The notes: a model not told the origin generated them from the letters alone. A stretch of 64,000 nt of DNA from Cycas panzhihuaensis (GCA_023213395.1 CM041465.1:34913741-34977740), one strand, 5' to 3'; counted from the stretch's first letter, positions 23,745-36,400 are shown. Program-made: numbers and translations.

Positions 23745-25400
23745 ACTAATGTGAAGAACTCCTAACTTGACTCTAAATTTCTAAAATTTAATTTTGGCTA
23801 ATGCTTTCATGAAGATGTTTGTCACTTGGTCTTCAGTGCTGCAATATGCTAATTTAATTTCTCCTGCTTGTACTAACTCTTGAATAAAGTGATATTGTGT
23901 CTTAATATGTTTTGTTTTGCCATGGAAAATTGGGTTCTTTGCCATCTATATTATACTCTAATTATCACACCAAATTCTTATAGGTCCTTTCTGTTTTAGC
24001 TAAAAGTCTTATAATAGTCTTCTTAACCATACTATTTCACATGCGTCAACGACTGCTGCTTTATATTCTACTTTACCTATAGATAGAGTGACAATATTTT
24101 GTTTCTTAGTGCTTCATACTATAGATGTCGAACCTATACTGAACATGTAACCTGAAGTTAATTTTATATCATCAATGTCACCTGCTCAATCTAAATCTCT
24201 ATAGCCTACAATTAGAAGTTTGATGAAGCTTTATAGTAAAGACCATATTCTGAAGTACCTTTTAATGAAGAATTCTTTTAGCTGCTTACCAATGAGTAGT
24301 CTTTGGGTCTTGTATGAATCTGGATACAATGCTAACTAAATGTGTTATGTCTGGTTGAGTGGATGTCAAGTAGATCAAATTGCCAATTAACTGTCTGTAG
24401 AGTGTAAGATCAATTAGTGTAGCATCATCTGATTTAGAAAGCTTAATTCTTATTTCTATTGGTGTTGCCAATGATTTGCAATTAATCATCCTAAACTTTT
24501 ATAATAGATCTAGGATATATTTTTGTTGGGATATGAAGATGTCATTTTTATCTTGCCATACCTCCAAGCCTAGGAAGTAATGTATTAATCACAAATATCT
24601 CATTTCAAACTCCTTACACATGGATTCCTTAAAGTTTCACAATAGATAAGAGTCATTTCCAGTGTAGACAAGATCATCCATATAGAGTCCTATAATTAGG
24701 ATAAAATCTCCCTTGATTTTGATGCAGCAATTTGGGTCTATTTGAGATCTTTCAAAGCCTTGATCTCTAAAGTATTTGTAAATTTAAGAATACCAAGCCT
24801 TGGGTGCTTGTTTCAAATTATAAAGTGTCTTTTTAAGTTTGTACACTTTGTTTTCTTCTCCCCTGGCTTCAAAATTGATGGGTTAAGAGACATAGATATC
24901 CTCTTTAATATAACCATTGAGGAAAGCACTTTTGACGTCTATTTGATAGAATTTCTATCCCATTTGGGCTACCAAACTCATCATCATTTGAATCGTTTCC
25001 ATTCAAGCAATGGGAGCAAATATTTCATTATAATCAATGCCTTCTCTTTGGGTATAACCTTTGGTGACCAATCTAGCTTTGTATTTATCGATTGATTCGT
25101 CGGAGTAAAACTTGGTTTTATAAATCCACTTAGTTCCAATTGCTCTTTTATTTGGAAGTAAGTTAACCAATTCCTATGTGTAATTTTTAATAACTGAGTG
25201 ATATTCTTCTTCCATCACCTTTCTCTAAAAGTTATGTGTATTAGCCTCATCAAAAGTTTGAGGCTCATGGGACTCCAAAACTTTGCTCATAAGGTTAAAG
25301 TTTACCCTATGTGAGTGAGTGGTTCTTTGATTGTTATCCAAAATATTGCCTACATCATGATTCCTTTGAACCCATTTCAAAAGATTTTGTGGTGGAGGTT
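23745..25400 (-). pseudogene. pol: Copia D reverse transcriptase and RNase H
   Basis: The minus strand reads, with stops: KRAIGTKWIYKTKFYSDESI, YKARLVTKGYTQREGIDYNE, IFAPIA, FYQIDVKSAFLNGYIKEDIY (first palm Asp), KVYKLKKTLYNLKQAPKAWY, and GLYMDDLVYTGND, whose YMDD box lies at 24,673-24,684. After it come YFLGLEVWQ and LYRQLIGNLIYLTSTQPDIT (24,286-24,489). RNase H motifs (W-L-R-R-L-L) continue to about 23,750. The RT catalytic triad is intact but the frame is not. Plus-strand frames here (24,742-25,095 and others) are shadows. Confidence 0.85.
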
Positions 25401-25437
25401 GAGAAGAAGTTCTCTCCTTATTTAGTTCATTGATGAC

Positions 25438-26820
25438 TCATCTAGAGTTAAATATAGAAGGCATATATTTTGATTTGGTGGGCTTGTCAATATTAATTAT
25501 TACCTCTTTATTCTTTTCTTGATTATCTTGATAACAAGCACCTTCCTGAAACTTAACATCTCTACTCAACATGACCCTCTTTGACTTAAGATCATAGACT
25601 TTGTATGATTTAGAAGTTTTACTATATCCAGGAAATATGCACTTTATACTATGGTCATCCAACTTATATCTCCTTTGGTCAGGAACATGTGCATAGGCTA
25701 GGTACCTAAAGACTCTTGAGTGATATATGTTTGGCTTATAGCTTTGTCAAGATTCTTAAGGTGTCTTCCACCTTAGGGCTTTGGTGGAGCACCTATTGAG
25801 GAGATAAGCGATGTATGAACTACTTTTTCCAAAAACTCATGGCCCAAGTTTTTATCCTTCAGCATATACCTTGTTATTTCTACGATGATGCAATTTTTCC
25901 TTTCTACTATACTGTTTTATTATGGGGTGTAGGGATTGGTGAGTTACCTTCTAATCCTATGATGTACACAATATGCCTTAAATTCATTGGAGATAAATTC
26001 TCCCCCATTGACAGATCTTAGATAGAGAAGTTTGTGCCCACTTTATCGCTCCATAAAGGTTTTGAAATTAACAAAGTATTGAAAAGCATTTAATTTAAAC
26101 TTAAAGAAGAATACTCGCATCTTCCTAGTATAGTTATCAATGAATGTAATGAAATAGTATGTACCTACCAATGAGGGGACATCCATAGGACCACATATAT
26201 CTATATAGACTAGCTGAAGTGGACCAATTGGTCGATGACTAAAATTTAGAAAGCTTTCCCTATGTTGTTTACCAAGTAGGCATCCCTCACATATGGTTTT
26301 GTCCACTTTGATATTAAGCAACCCATTAACCATGTCCATTCTTTTTATTAGGGCCAAACTGCTATAGTTGAGGTGTCTAAATCTCCTATTCCATAAGTCA
26401 CTATCTAATTTGACTATAGTTCTTAAGGCATAGGTATTTGATGGAGTAAGGACAAGTTTAAGCAACTTATCTTTTATCATTTTGCCTTCTGTAACAATTG
26501 CCTTATTTCTCCTCTTGTCCTTAATTATACACTTACCATTGTCAAAGATGACCTTGTAATTATGACCCATTATCTGCCCTACTGATAATAGATTTTTTGT
26601 TAAGGAAAAAACATATAATACATCATCAAGGTATCTATACTCTCCTATATCTGTCATGAGAGCTATATTACCTCTACCAACTGATTCATGGGATGTACCA
26701 TCTCTAAACATTATTGAACCTCTTTTACTTTTATCCAAGGTACAAAATAGATATTCCTTATAATTCATATGGGTGGAGCAACTCGAGTCAATGTACCAAC
26801 TATCATCTTCTTCTTCTTTG
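25438..26820 (-). pseudogene. int: Copia D protease and integrase
   Basis: A 241-codon frame (26,043-26,768) carries the end of the protease (LDDVLYVFSLTKNLLSVGQI), the zinc module (LWNRRFRHLNYSSL, CEGCLLGKQHRESF) and first core strand (LVYIDICGPMDVPSLVGTYY). Just upstream, WYIDSSCSTHMNYK shows the protease active site with D-S-S where D-S-G is normal. Downstream, LRSVNGGEFISNEF has Val in place of the second integrase Asp, while VERKN keeps the Glu. The C-terminal part (25,438-25,662) has HSIKCIFPGYSKTSKSYKVY, the conserved copia segment. Inactive. Confidence 0.85.
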
Positions 26821-26859
26821 GTACTAAAATTAGATAAGAATAGTCTATCATTATTGCTT

Positions 26860-27965
26860 GTCTCTATTATGGTATTTCCACTCCCTTTGGTGGGTGGTCC
26901 ATATTTTGAAAAACATTTGTCTTCTGTGTGACCACTACGATGACAATAGTAGTAATATAGGGTCTTTCTTCTCCCATAGATTAGACTTTGACTTTGTGGA
27001 TGAGTTCTTTTAATGTGGGATGATCCCTCCCTTTCCTCATAATATGAAACTAGATTTTCCCTTTGTCTATTATCATAATAATCCTGATTCGATCTTGTAG
27101 CTTGGATATTTCCTTGGCAATTGGGACAACATGAGAATCCCTTAGGTTATTTCTCCTGATTTGGATACTTAGGAGGATTCATATTTTGTTAGTTTTCTCC
27201 TTTCCTCCTTTAATACGAAGCTTGATATTTAGGTGGATCTTGTTATAAATCCCTTCTAGAATTTCTATCCCTTCTCTTGGGAGGTGATTCTCTAGATTTT
27301 GATGTACCTCTTTAAGAGTGAGATTAAATTCTTTTTTAGTAGCAAAGGTGTTCTCAAGTGATTCGTTTCCATTTTATTGCTCCTCAACTAATATCAACAT
27401 GGCACTTAGTTGTTCCACCTTTAGTGTGCTTAGATATTTAGAAACCCATATACTTGCATTTATCATTTACAACCTTCTTACAATACCTATACACCTTAAT
27501 ATTATTTCCACTACTCTTTGATATGTCAATGTATCTCTAAGTGATCTCATCTGGTTTACTATATCTTAGACTTTGGTCATGAATTCTATTATAGATTCCA
27601 TTGGCATCATTCGAGTTTTCAAATTTGCTCCTTAGGTTTTGAAACTTAGATGATGTAACTCCTTCATAAATTAACTAGAGTATATCCCATACTTCTTTTG
27701 ACTTAGTTAACTCACTAACCCATGGGAAAATATGATCTTCTAATGCACATAATATAAGGGCAAGAGCTTCATTGTCCTTTTTAACATTTTCTTTATAAGT
27801 TACCTTTTTAATGTTTGTGGCATTCTAACCTAACTCACTGTAGCTTGTTTTCACAATCTCCCACATGTCATTAGCAATGAGGATGGGTCTCATCCTCCTA
27901 CTCTAGTTTAGAAAATTATTACCATCAAATTTGGGGATTATCATATTTTCAAAGTTTAATGCCAT
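26860..27965 (-). pseudogene. gag: Copia D gag
   Basis: Begins at the ATG at 27,963-27,965: MALNFENMIIPKFDGNNFLN, a standard copia Gag start (P-x-F-D-G-x-N-F), followed by RPILIANDMWEIVKTSYSEL. The zinc knuckle at about 26,915-26,950 reads YYYCHRSGHTEDKC, with the first Cys of CxxC replaced by Tyr. Stops divide the frame. Confidence 0.8.
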
Positions 27966-30900
27966 CTCTTAGCTAAGGTTTTAAAAACTATAAATAAAGT
28001 AAGGTTTTCAAAGGTTTGATTTTAAAAATTAACCTAAGTAATGTTCAAAGTTTTGACTAAGGTTTTACAAGTGTCTTAGTCCCTAATAAGGCTTATAGGC
28101 TCTAATTCTAAGGGTCTCTAAGGGGAACCTTCGGTTGTTATTCCGTCTAGTGGTGCTTGCCTACAAGTGGCAAAACAGGGACCTAATATACCAGAACGTG
28201 AGATTAAGGCTTGATATACCTCAATATACATGCTATTATGAAGGTTGTTATACCCCCCCAAATTGTTGGTCCACCTGTGCCAAACTTATGCCTAGTGACA
28301 GATCTAGCAGTGAAGGTTTAACTAACTAAGGCACTTATCCTCTCCAGGTCTAGCCTTGGTCTCTGAACTTTAATAAAGACTAGTTCTCCACCTCAACCTA
28401 CCATCTAATACACCTTATAGCTAATGAATTTCCTCATCCAATATGAGTAGGCCAATTGGCGTGTGTGTGGTGGTAACTTTAGGGATCTTAATTATTCCCC
28501 TTGCAAGGTTAGAAAAGATGTGGTTAATTTAGGAATTATCTTTCTTAATGTGAAAGTAAATTTTAATTGAATATGGTCTTGCTTAATCTCTCTAGAATTT
28601 CTTTTACTCAAGAAATAGAAATGAATCAAAATAAATCTTTAAGCAAGATAAAATATATATCTCAAATGAAAATATGATACAAAACTTTTATATCAAATAA
28701 CAATAAGAACAAGTAAAAGGATCAAGATACTCTTCTTCCTTTAATTAACCAAGAAACAAAAGCTAATATGCAATCTAATGCCTTTAAACCGATATACTTT
28801 TGTAGGAATAAATAAGAGAATGTATGTACTTGTCTAAAGTGATATACTAAATAATAGAATTCTTAATATTTGGAATGTATAAATGAACTTTGAAATAATA
28901 GAATCCTTAATCCTTTGGAATGTATAAATGAACCTTATAACTATGCTTTTCTAAATTTCAAGCTAAAAAAAAACTAAATCTTTTGATAAAAATAAAGTAA
29001 CTTCTTAACTAATATACCACTTGATATTGGAAGACAATGATATTGAAATTTGAGTGCCAAAGAGTTCCTTTACAATAACATAAACAACCATATGAAACTT
29101 GCAATTTTGAGAAGAAACTATGCTTAAAGTGATCAAAAGTGCTAAGAAATAATTTATATTTGATTGATAATGTAGAAAATAAAATAAAATCAAGGTAGAT
29201 AGTACCTACTTAATCTACTACTTCACTTAGGCTTCTTGAAGCTTAAGCAGTTTGGCCCGATATCGATTGGCTACAAATAACTTACAATCTACATGAAAAG
29301 TTAGAAAATAACTCTAAGAAACTTATTAGAAGTAGATTATACTCAAATAGGATTAATTGAAATAAAAATTTGCTCAAAAATATTACTAAATGGGCCTATT
29401 TAGGGCTAAATCAGACCCTCAACTTTAGCAACTTCAAATTCCTATAAAATGATGTCAGAAAAAAGAAAAAAAAAAATTCCAACATGAAGAGCTTTAAAAT
29501 AGATTTCCAATGGTTCTTATAGTTTTGAAATCAGAGATAAAATGATCAAGTTATTATGAAAACTATGAACAAACCTATTTAAGGTTGATAGAATAAGTAC
29601 TAAAAAAAGTGGTCACTTTGATTGATTAAAACTCAACTGAAATGGACTCAAATCAGTCAAGTGACAATACCACCCTGAAGATCTCTAAAATATGATTCTA
29701 ACAAGACTGGTTTGACTAAAATTTAACACTCCAGGAGAAAGTTCTGATAAAAATATGAGAGGCCCTTTTTAAGTATAAACAAAATGATTTTTCTTTTAAA
29801 CAAAGTGAATAAGCCCCTTTCAAATTAGGAGCACAGTCACATGGACATTATTGAAACTACTGGCTTAGTCCTAAGGGGGGATGCAAACCTTAAACAATTT
29901 AGAATATGCTTCATAGCTCTTAAAATCAACCAAGATAAAAAAATATCTTAAAAATAATGATGTTCACCTCTCAATAAAGCCTAAACAACAAGGTCACATG
30001 GATTGAAGAGGCGTGGGCTAAATGAAAGGGGGCTAATACCCTTTAAATGCCAATAGAATTGTAATATTATTAATAACACCTAAATTTTATAAACTTTAAT
30101 CAAACTTTATTAAATGTTCATTAAATAAACATATATATAATCGATTTTAAAAAATTACAAATATGCACGGATTCCATGTGACTAACAAAGGTGGATTTTG
30201 AGCAGACTTATCACTAAAAGATGATTGCATCTCTTCGATCCTTCACCAAGATGAGGGGCAACACTGCCTACTTAGTCCATCGATCAAGAATGATCAAAAA
30301 ATGAATATTTAATATAATTTTTTAAAATGAAAATAGTGGCAAAAAGGAGGAACAACTGCTAACCAGTCAAAGACAGAGGCAGCACTCACATAAAGATGAT
30401 GAAAATAATTGATTTTGCATAGTGAAAAGGTGTGCCTAGGATTCTCTAGCGATTAAGCACATGATCAATAAAAGATGGAAACAAATATATGTATTTATAT
30501 ATATTAAAGAGAAAAAAGGCGTTGAATGGGGCAGAGAGAGAAGAACAACTAATAGAGGGCCAATGAAACAAAAATAAAGAGCTTGATACAATCACTAATC
30601 TTCACCTAAATGACTTCACTAGGTATGTGTAAGTAATGAGACTCAATTGCAAAAAAAATTTAAAAAATATATTCTGTATAAGTTAAAAAACAATGAAAAC
30701 AGTGAGCAAAATGGGTGAGGAGACTCAGCTAATTCAAACACTCCATGGAGGGCAATGTTTCTTACAAGATTTCAGGGGTAGCTGGGTATGCCAAATAGTA
30801 AGTTACTGGTAAAATCTTGTGTCAAATGGTTGCTTATAGGCTTAGAATGAAGCACCAAAGTGAAATGGGCTAAAAAATAGTATGTAGTGACTCCAAGCTA

Positions 30901-31203
30901 GATTTCTCCCAACAGAAGTGATGAAATCACGTGCAATTTCTTTTAATGGCTAGAGAATTCAATTATGATCAGAATAAGCAATCATATGATACAATTTTGA
31001 TTAATGTGTGAGCCACAATCACGAGTTCTAGATTGACTTTGTATGGTTCCAAAATAAAAAATAAAATATAAATGAAATATGAATGACTATATATAATTTT
31101 TTAAAGTTTTAATAACATTGATGATTAATAATTTGTAATATCATGCACATACCAAAATACTACCATAAAACTTTGTTATGAGACTTTTGAACCCAAACGA
31201 ATA
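27966..31203 (-). other. Copia D long leader
   Basis: About 3.2 kb between primer site and gag, AT-rich, with no readable domain on either strand. The 28,090-28,480 part is less AT-rich than its surroundings. Confidence 0.55.
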
Positions 31204-31216
31204 CACTCTAATACAA
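31204..31216 (-). promoter_or_regulatory. Copia D decayed primer binding site
   Basis: Coding-strand reading ttgtattagagtg beside the 5' LTR, three to four changes from tggtatcagagc. Confidence 0.6.
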
Positions 31217-31217
31217 A

Positions 31218-31584
31218 TGTTGGCTTCAAGGTGTAAAGTAGGAGGATTACAGGTGAGTATACATCATTTCAAAGTGCAAAATAATTTCGAAATATAAGTT
31301 GGTGGTGTTAAAAAACACCAGGGAGGTATTCCCCACCCATAAATAGACTAATTTAGGGAGGCAGCAAGCACCTCTACCTGATAAACGTTTAGAATTCAAA
31401 AAATAAAATAAATTATTAAACAATTAATTGAATACTTACCTATGGTGGCTATGTTAACTCTTTGATGACTGCTAGTGGCTACTTGATGATGCTAGGTGCC
31501 CCAAGGTGTCCTAGTGAGGCTCAAGGTGGCTTTAAAGGGCCCAAGGTACACACATGTACTAGTTAATTGGGCATTATCCTAGCA
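31218..31584 (-). repeat. Copia D 5' LTR (367 bp)
   Basis: Starts tgttggcttcaaggtgta, ends ttatcctagca; pairs with 23,363-23,729 and is followed by the ttaac target duplicate. Confidence 0.92.
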
Positions 31585-31589
31585 TTAAC

Positions 31590-32345
31590 TCCTAAAAAAA
31601 TTTGGATAAATTTCAAACCTAATGTGAATAACTTCAAAGTAATTGGTTCTATTACATATGCATGTCCTTGATGAGATATAATAAAGTTAGAAAGAAAAAG
31701 TACTATGTGCATTTTCATAGGCTTTTATAGTGATAAAAAACCCATAGATTAGTTGATCCTTCAACAAAGAAATCCTTTGTTAGTAGAGATTTATCTTTGA
31801 TGAGCACATTGCATGTTGATAAGGGAAAACAATTTATGATAGATATTAAGCCAACTCAACCTTCATCAAATGAATCAAGTTCAAGTCAAGTGCAAAGGAA
31901 AATTCCAAAATGGCTTGTGAGAGGTTATAGTCCATGTAATATTCTTAATATAAATTTTAAAAGTAGATTAACAATATTACAAACTCAAGTTAATTATGCC
32001 TTAATGACTCAAGTGATGAAAAAAATAAACCTCATATATTTGATAAAACTGTTAAAAGTGAAAAATGGATATAAGTAATGGAAGTTGAATACGATACCTT
32101 GTATAGAAATAAAACATGGGATTTGTTAGGGTCGACTATTGGTAAAGGTACAATTAGAACCAAGTGGGTATGTAAAACCAAATATAAAATTGATGGAATA
32201 ATTAATAAGTATAGGATAAGGCTTGTTGTAAAAGGTTATACTTAATAAGAATGAATTAACTATAAAGAAACCTTTACTCATATTACTAAGATGTACACAA
32301 TCAAGAGAATTTTTGTGGTAAGTCTAATTCTTAACTAATTAGGTA
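31590..32345 (+). pseudogene. pol: Copia C fragment 3: integrase C-terminus and RT start
   Basis: Continues copia C after copia D: PKKIWINFKPNVNNFKVIGS (the P-x-E-x-W, KPNVxxLKVFG segment), CIFIGFYSDKKPID, then the linker (31,797-32,078) and the RT entry TIRTKWVCKTKYKIDG, KYRIRLVVKGYT, YKETFTHITKM. The frame stops near 32,345 before the RT palm, so copia C is truncated on this side. Confidence 0.75.
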
Positions 32346-33010
32346 TTGATTTTATAAAAGAAGTGACTATTTAATAAGTCACATCCCTTAATATTTAGTA
32401 ATATATATACTTAGCAATTATGCAATAGAGTCATTAGTTAATTATTAATTTAATATATCTTTAGATATTTACTCTTTGACCTATAAAAATATCCTTACAT
32501 ACAAATGTGACTAGTGGGATTACCTTAAGTTATATCAGAGCTATAATCTTACCATCATGAAAAAATAAATAAATAAATAGCATGCGAGATCTGTAGGCGC
32601 TCATTAGCATATTTCATATTTGTGTGTATTATTAATCATTACTATTGTTGCATTAACTTGTTGCATGAATAAAGTATATATATTACTAACAAGTGATTTA
32701 CTATTTGTGTGTATTATCAATCATTACCATTTCAAAATTCGTTACATTGAATTACCATGTAAATAAAGCATATATATTATTAGGGGAAAGTTTATTGTTT
32801 GTGTGCATCATTATCATTATTATATATGCTACAATATATACATAATCATGCCCTAATTTATAGACACAATAGATATATTAGCCATTACTAGAGATATATC
32901 TATGTCATCACTATAATATTTATTATTCTAGCACCCTAATATGTAATTGTTGATATATATACATCCTCCTTTCCCTCATATTCTCATCATGAAAACTGTT
33001 ATAATAGTTA
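32346..33010 (+). other. AT-rich DNA with possible primer site and degenerate tandem repeat
   Basis: A tatatcagagc sequence at 32,531-32,541 resembles a decayed tRNA-iMet primer site, hinting at the 5' end of yet another plus-strand element whose LTR edges I cannot define. No coding motif. This is also the left flank of copia E. Confidence 0.3.
32618..32825. repeat. Degenerate ~93-bp tandem repeat
   Basis: Units begin tttgtgtgtattat(t/c)aatcattac at about 32,618 and 32,706, with a partial third from about 32,799 (tttgtgtgcatcatt); each full unit ends in an ataaagcatatatatta-like segment. Confidence 0.6.
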
Positions 33011-33308
33011 TGAAAGGGGTTAATGTCATAATGTCATTACATTAGCTGATTATTTCTAAAAAGGGTCTTAAGTGAACTTTAAATTAGATCACTTAAGTGA
33101 AATGCACTTTCATGTGCATTATGTATAATTTCATTTCACCTAACTCTAATGCTCCCTCTCTCAATATAAAAGTAAAAGCTCAATGGAGGAGGTTCATTCT
33201 TACCTCCCCATTTTATAAGAGCTACTTTCTTTCTCTCAAGTCTCTCTTATTCCCATGTTTGCCTTTGTGTTTAGTGAATGGAGATGAAGGATTGATCCAA
33301 TCTTTTCA
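33011..33308 (+). repeat. Copia E 5' LTR
   Basis: tgaaaggggttaatgtc...ccaatcttttca, TG...CA ends, pairs with 40,261-40,556. It includes a likely TATA box, caatataaaag, at about 33,162-33,172. Small frames here are not genes. Confidence 0.95.
33162..33172 (+). promoter_or_regulatory. Probable copia E TATA box
   Basis: caatataaaag, about 150 bases into the LTR; conserved in the 3' LTR (aatataaaag at about 40,412-40,421) and aligned with an aataataaaag segment in copia A. Confidence 0.5.
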
Positions 33309-33310
33309 TG

Positions 33311-33322
33311 TGATATCAGAGC
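33311..33322 (+). promoter_or_regulatory. Copia E primer binding site (tRNA-iMet)
   Basis: tgatatcagagc, one base from tggtatcagagc, two bases after the LTR end, the same spacing as in copia A. Confidence 0.9.
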
Positions 33323-33839
33323 TTGCTTCCTTCATATTCCTCACTTTCACTTGTAATGGAACCATCACATCCTTCTCCCCCACAATCTATATGGTGAAGG
33401 AGATTGTGAAAGTAGACTTAGAAATATTTTCAAGTTATTATCATAGTATATTTTGTATTATTTGATTTCCCTTTCTCTTTTGTAGGTTTGGAATCACAAT
33501 ACAAGGAGTTATAAGGCCTAAGAATTTCAATCATTTGGTGGCCATTTATGCTATCTCATTCTTCTTTTCTTTCCCCTCTTTTTATCTATTTAATAAAGGA
33601 AAATGCTACTAAATTTTTTCTAGCTTTTAGAAGAATGATTGTAAGGGGAGGTTCTACCTTTTTTTTTTTAAAGAATTTGGAACCATTTAAAGTATCCATC
33701 ATTGTATGCTCTCACCTTGCCTCTATTGGGGTCCTGATGATAAAAAAATGATGGAATTTTCATATGGTATCATGTATTAATGAGATATTAGTAAACTAGA
33801 ATTTCTGTAGAAATAAAATTTGCTTACTAAACTTTATGG

Positions 33840-34180
33840 TCTTCAAAATCTTCTACAGAGCTACAATCGACCTGATTCCAATTGTCAAAGATGAGGCTAT
33901 GAGTCTACTTTCCAACACAAAAACTGACACCTAATTTCAATGTTGTATGAGAATGTTATTATTATTTTAGTAAACAACAATTATTTTTAGTAAGAATTCT
34001 AGAAAAATATATTTTCCTAAGTTTGCTAGACTGCCAAAAAAAATTTAGAACTCATTTGGACCTAATTCCACTTCCTGAAGATGAAGCTCTAAATCTAGTT
34101 TACATCATAAAAATTGGCACTCCATTTTGTTATTGTGGGAGAAAGTTATTGTTAATTTAGTAAAGACTATATTTTTTTAT
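33840..34180 (+). repeat. Diverged ~190-bp tandem duplication in copia E leader
   Basis: Two copies share the pattern cctgattccaattgtcaaagatgaggct / cctaattccacttcctgaagatgaagct in short aligned pieces, then gacacc/ggcact, gagaatgttatt / gagaaagttatt and tttagtaaa. Divergence is high. Confidence 0.6.
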
Positions 34181-34325
34181 ATTAAAAAAAAAGTGAAGAA
34201 ATTTTCTTCCTCCTTTTTATAAGGCTTAAAAGCCCATTGTAAAAGTGAGTAAAAAAACACCTGGATTGGAGCAATATTCAGTGTCCTTACTCACTTATCA
34301 ACATTTCATTTCAACACTCCAAAAT

Positions 34326-34390
34326 CACTTCAAGCAAGTACTCTAAAGACACTCCAAGTAAGCACTCTAAAAGCACTCCAAGCAAGCATT
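34326..34390 (+). repeat. 24-bp tandem repeat, about 2.7 units
   Basis: Units cacttcaagcaagtactct..., cactccaagtaagcactct..., cactccaagcaagcatt, each 24 bases. Confidence 0.8.
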
Positions 34391-35053
34391 ATATTTTTAG
34401 TTATATGTACATTTGATGCAAATTCGAAAATCTTTTCACTCTCTCTAAAAGGAATGCATCATGTACATTATTTTTTGCCATCTTGTACCTATTTACATAC
34501 TCACCAAGGTTAAGATACCTTGGTTGGTAGAATGTCATGCCATAAAAGAGGTGCAGGTTTTAAGTTGGGATTGGACTAAACCAGAATATTGGTGAGGTTT
34601 AATTAGACATACCATTATGCCTCAATCAGGGATTATCTTGATAACCAACTGGTAAGACTGAAACTTTAAATATAACATTAAAATATACCCGATCCAATAT
34701 TCATCATAGCCATGGGTATGCACATGCCACTCTTTAGAGGAGGTATATAGCTACTCATCTGTGAACTAAGTGAGGATTAGGAGTACATAGGCTTCATTGT
34801 GACTTGGATTTCATCACCAAGCACAATTGTGAGTATCATGGGTGAAGGATAACTTAATTCTATTAGAAGCCTAGGCATCCTTCAATAACCTCAAGTACAT
34901 GTTGGACATAAATTAGAGGTTATTGGGTTGATTACATCCTATATTTGAGTTTCAAGCTGTGTATACCTAATAATATCAACTTCTATATTGGCCTACATTA
35001 TTGTATATTGATCACTTACTTATTTGTAAAAAGTGATCCATAGTATAATCACA

Positions 35054-35255
35054 ATCATAGTGCTTCTCATATTCCTGCTAGATCAAGTTAATATTTTCCA
35101 CAAGTGTTAGTGGTTAATTTTTATCATAGTTCTTCTCATATTCCTATTGTATCAAGTTAATATTTACCACAAGTGTTGGTGGCCAATTTTCATCATAGTG
35201 TTTCTCATATTCCTACCACGTCGAAGTTAATGTTTATTACAAGTGTCAGTGACTT
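35054..35255 (+). repeat. 69-bp tandem repeat, three units
   Basis: atcatag(t)...ttctcatattcct...caagtgt(t/c)(a/g)gtg recurs with starts at 35,054, 35,123 and 35,192, immediately before gag. Confidence 0.85.
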
Positions 35256-35415
35256 TTCTTTAAGTTGCTCCCTTTATCTTTAAGAAACCATTCTCACTTC
35301 TTCTTCCTTCTACTACACTATTTCATTGCACATCCCATTTGTAAATAATGATTGGTCATTAATTGCCATCACTTTTATAGTCCCTTGTTCATCTCTTCCC
35401 TTCTCAAAAGATACC

Positions 35416-36400
35416 ATGCCTTCATAGTTCAAGCAAAATATAAATTACATTCTAAAAGGGAAAGTAAATTAGGACATATGGTTCACTAGTGTTAGAAATG
35501 TTACAAATTATGAAGGTCTTTGAAGAGATCATTTGCAACCTACACCATCTGTTACATCTACATCTACCTCAGTTGCTTTTGGAGGAGGTGCTCCAACTGC
35601 TCCCACTGAAGCTATATCTAAACACCAATGGGAACTTGATGATGATAAAATCTGTGCAGTGATACTTCTTATCACTAATTATTCCCTACATAATCTCATT
35701 GATGAAGCTAGATATGATACAACATGGAAAGTTTTTGAAGTTCTTAAGAAGAACTTTGACACTAAATTAGACTTGGAATTTGTTCACTTAGTGCTAAAGA
35801 TGAACAAATTAAAAATGCAGAAAGGACATGTAAGTGAGATAATCAATATCCTTTATCCAATCAAGCAAGCCATTGATAATGATTTTAAAACTCAATGCAT
35901 TACATGGGCTTTCTTAATTTAGTCATGTCTCCATATCCTAGATTATAAAAACTACTGGGAAGTCTTCAATCTAGTGGCACTTTGAAGACCCTAAACTTTG
36001 AGGCTCTTACTGATAAGTTCATTAAATTCGATAAGACCTTTGATATCAACTTTGCCACTACATATGATCCAACTGATGCTACTTTTGAAGTGAAAGAAGA
36101 TCTTTGTTATACCAAAAATGAAGGTCAATACTCATGCATAGGTGGTAATTCCTATGGGAGAGGCAAAGGTAGACAATAAGAATAATGTCCTCTTAGTCAA
36201 TAGGCTCCTCAATTCTAACAAAATAGTCTCAAGGCCAAGGCCAAAATAATCAACTTGGACCTAGATCCGATGTCGGAGAGAATCCAACTAGCCCAATACT
36301 TCTTATGGGACTGGAAATCAAACAATTGTGTGCTAAAGGTATAATAGAAATGGACACTATGCCAAAAATTATAGACTGCCACCAACAAACTACCAAGTTA
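35416..36400 (+). pseudogene. gag: Copia E gag
   Basis: ATG at 35,416 (MPS-FKQNINYILKGK), aligned with the copia A start. A 129-codon frame (35,533-35,922) contains AFGGGAPTAPTEAISKHQWE and FEVLKKNFDTKLDLEFVHLV, the copia Gag core (UBN2 type). 35,982-36,179 continues with LNFEALTDKFIKFDKTFDIN and a basic Gly/Arg tail. The zinc knuckle (about 36,337-36,375) reads C-RYNRNGHYAKNY; the second and last Cys are Tyr. In-frame stops are present. Confidence 0.85.

Larger units (their letters stand above)
23363..31584 (-). mobile_element. Ty1/copia element D, full length, inserted in copia C
   Basis: An 8.2-kb minus-strand copia with 367-bp LTRs at both ends and perfect 5-bp target duplication ttaac (23,358-23,362 and 31,585-31,589). 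Coding order from the right: 5' LTR, decayed primer site, about 3.2 kb leader, gag, protease, integrase, RT, RNase H, polypurine tract, 3' LTR. Removing it joins the copia C integrase frame (ALVDLTPKKIW). Frames are broken throughout. The left 3.5 kb is repeated at 60,516-64,000. Confidence 0.92.
33323..35415 (+). other. Copia E long leader
   Basis: About 2.1 kb without coding capacity. It holds several repeats: a diverged ~190-bp duplication (about 33,840-34,180), 24-bp units (34,326-34,390) and 69-bp units (35,054-35,255). The 34,505-34,935 block is homologous to the copia A leader. Confidence 0.75.

Noticed and set aside
24742-25095. 117-codon plus-strand frame, present in both copies (61,893-62,246)
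   Set aside because: It is exactly antisense to the copia D RT motifs, which give a far better explanation.
33097-33465. 122-codon plus-strand frame
   Set aside because: It starts inside the copia E LTR and runs through the primer site into the leader, so it is not a plausible gene.
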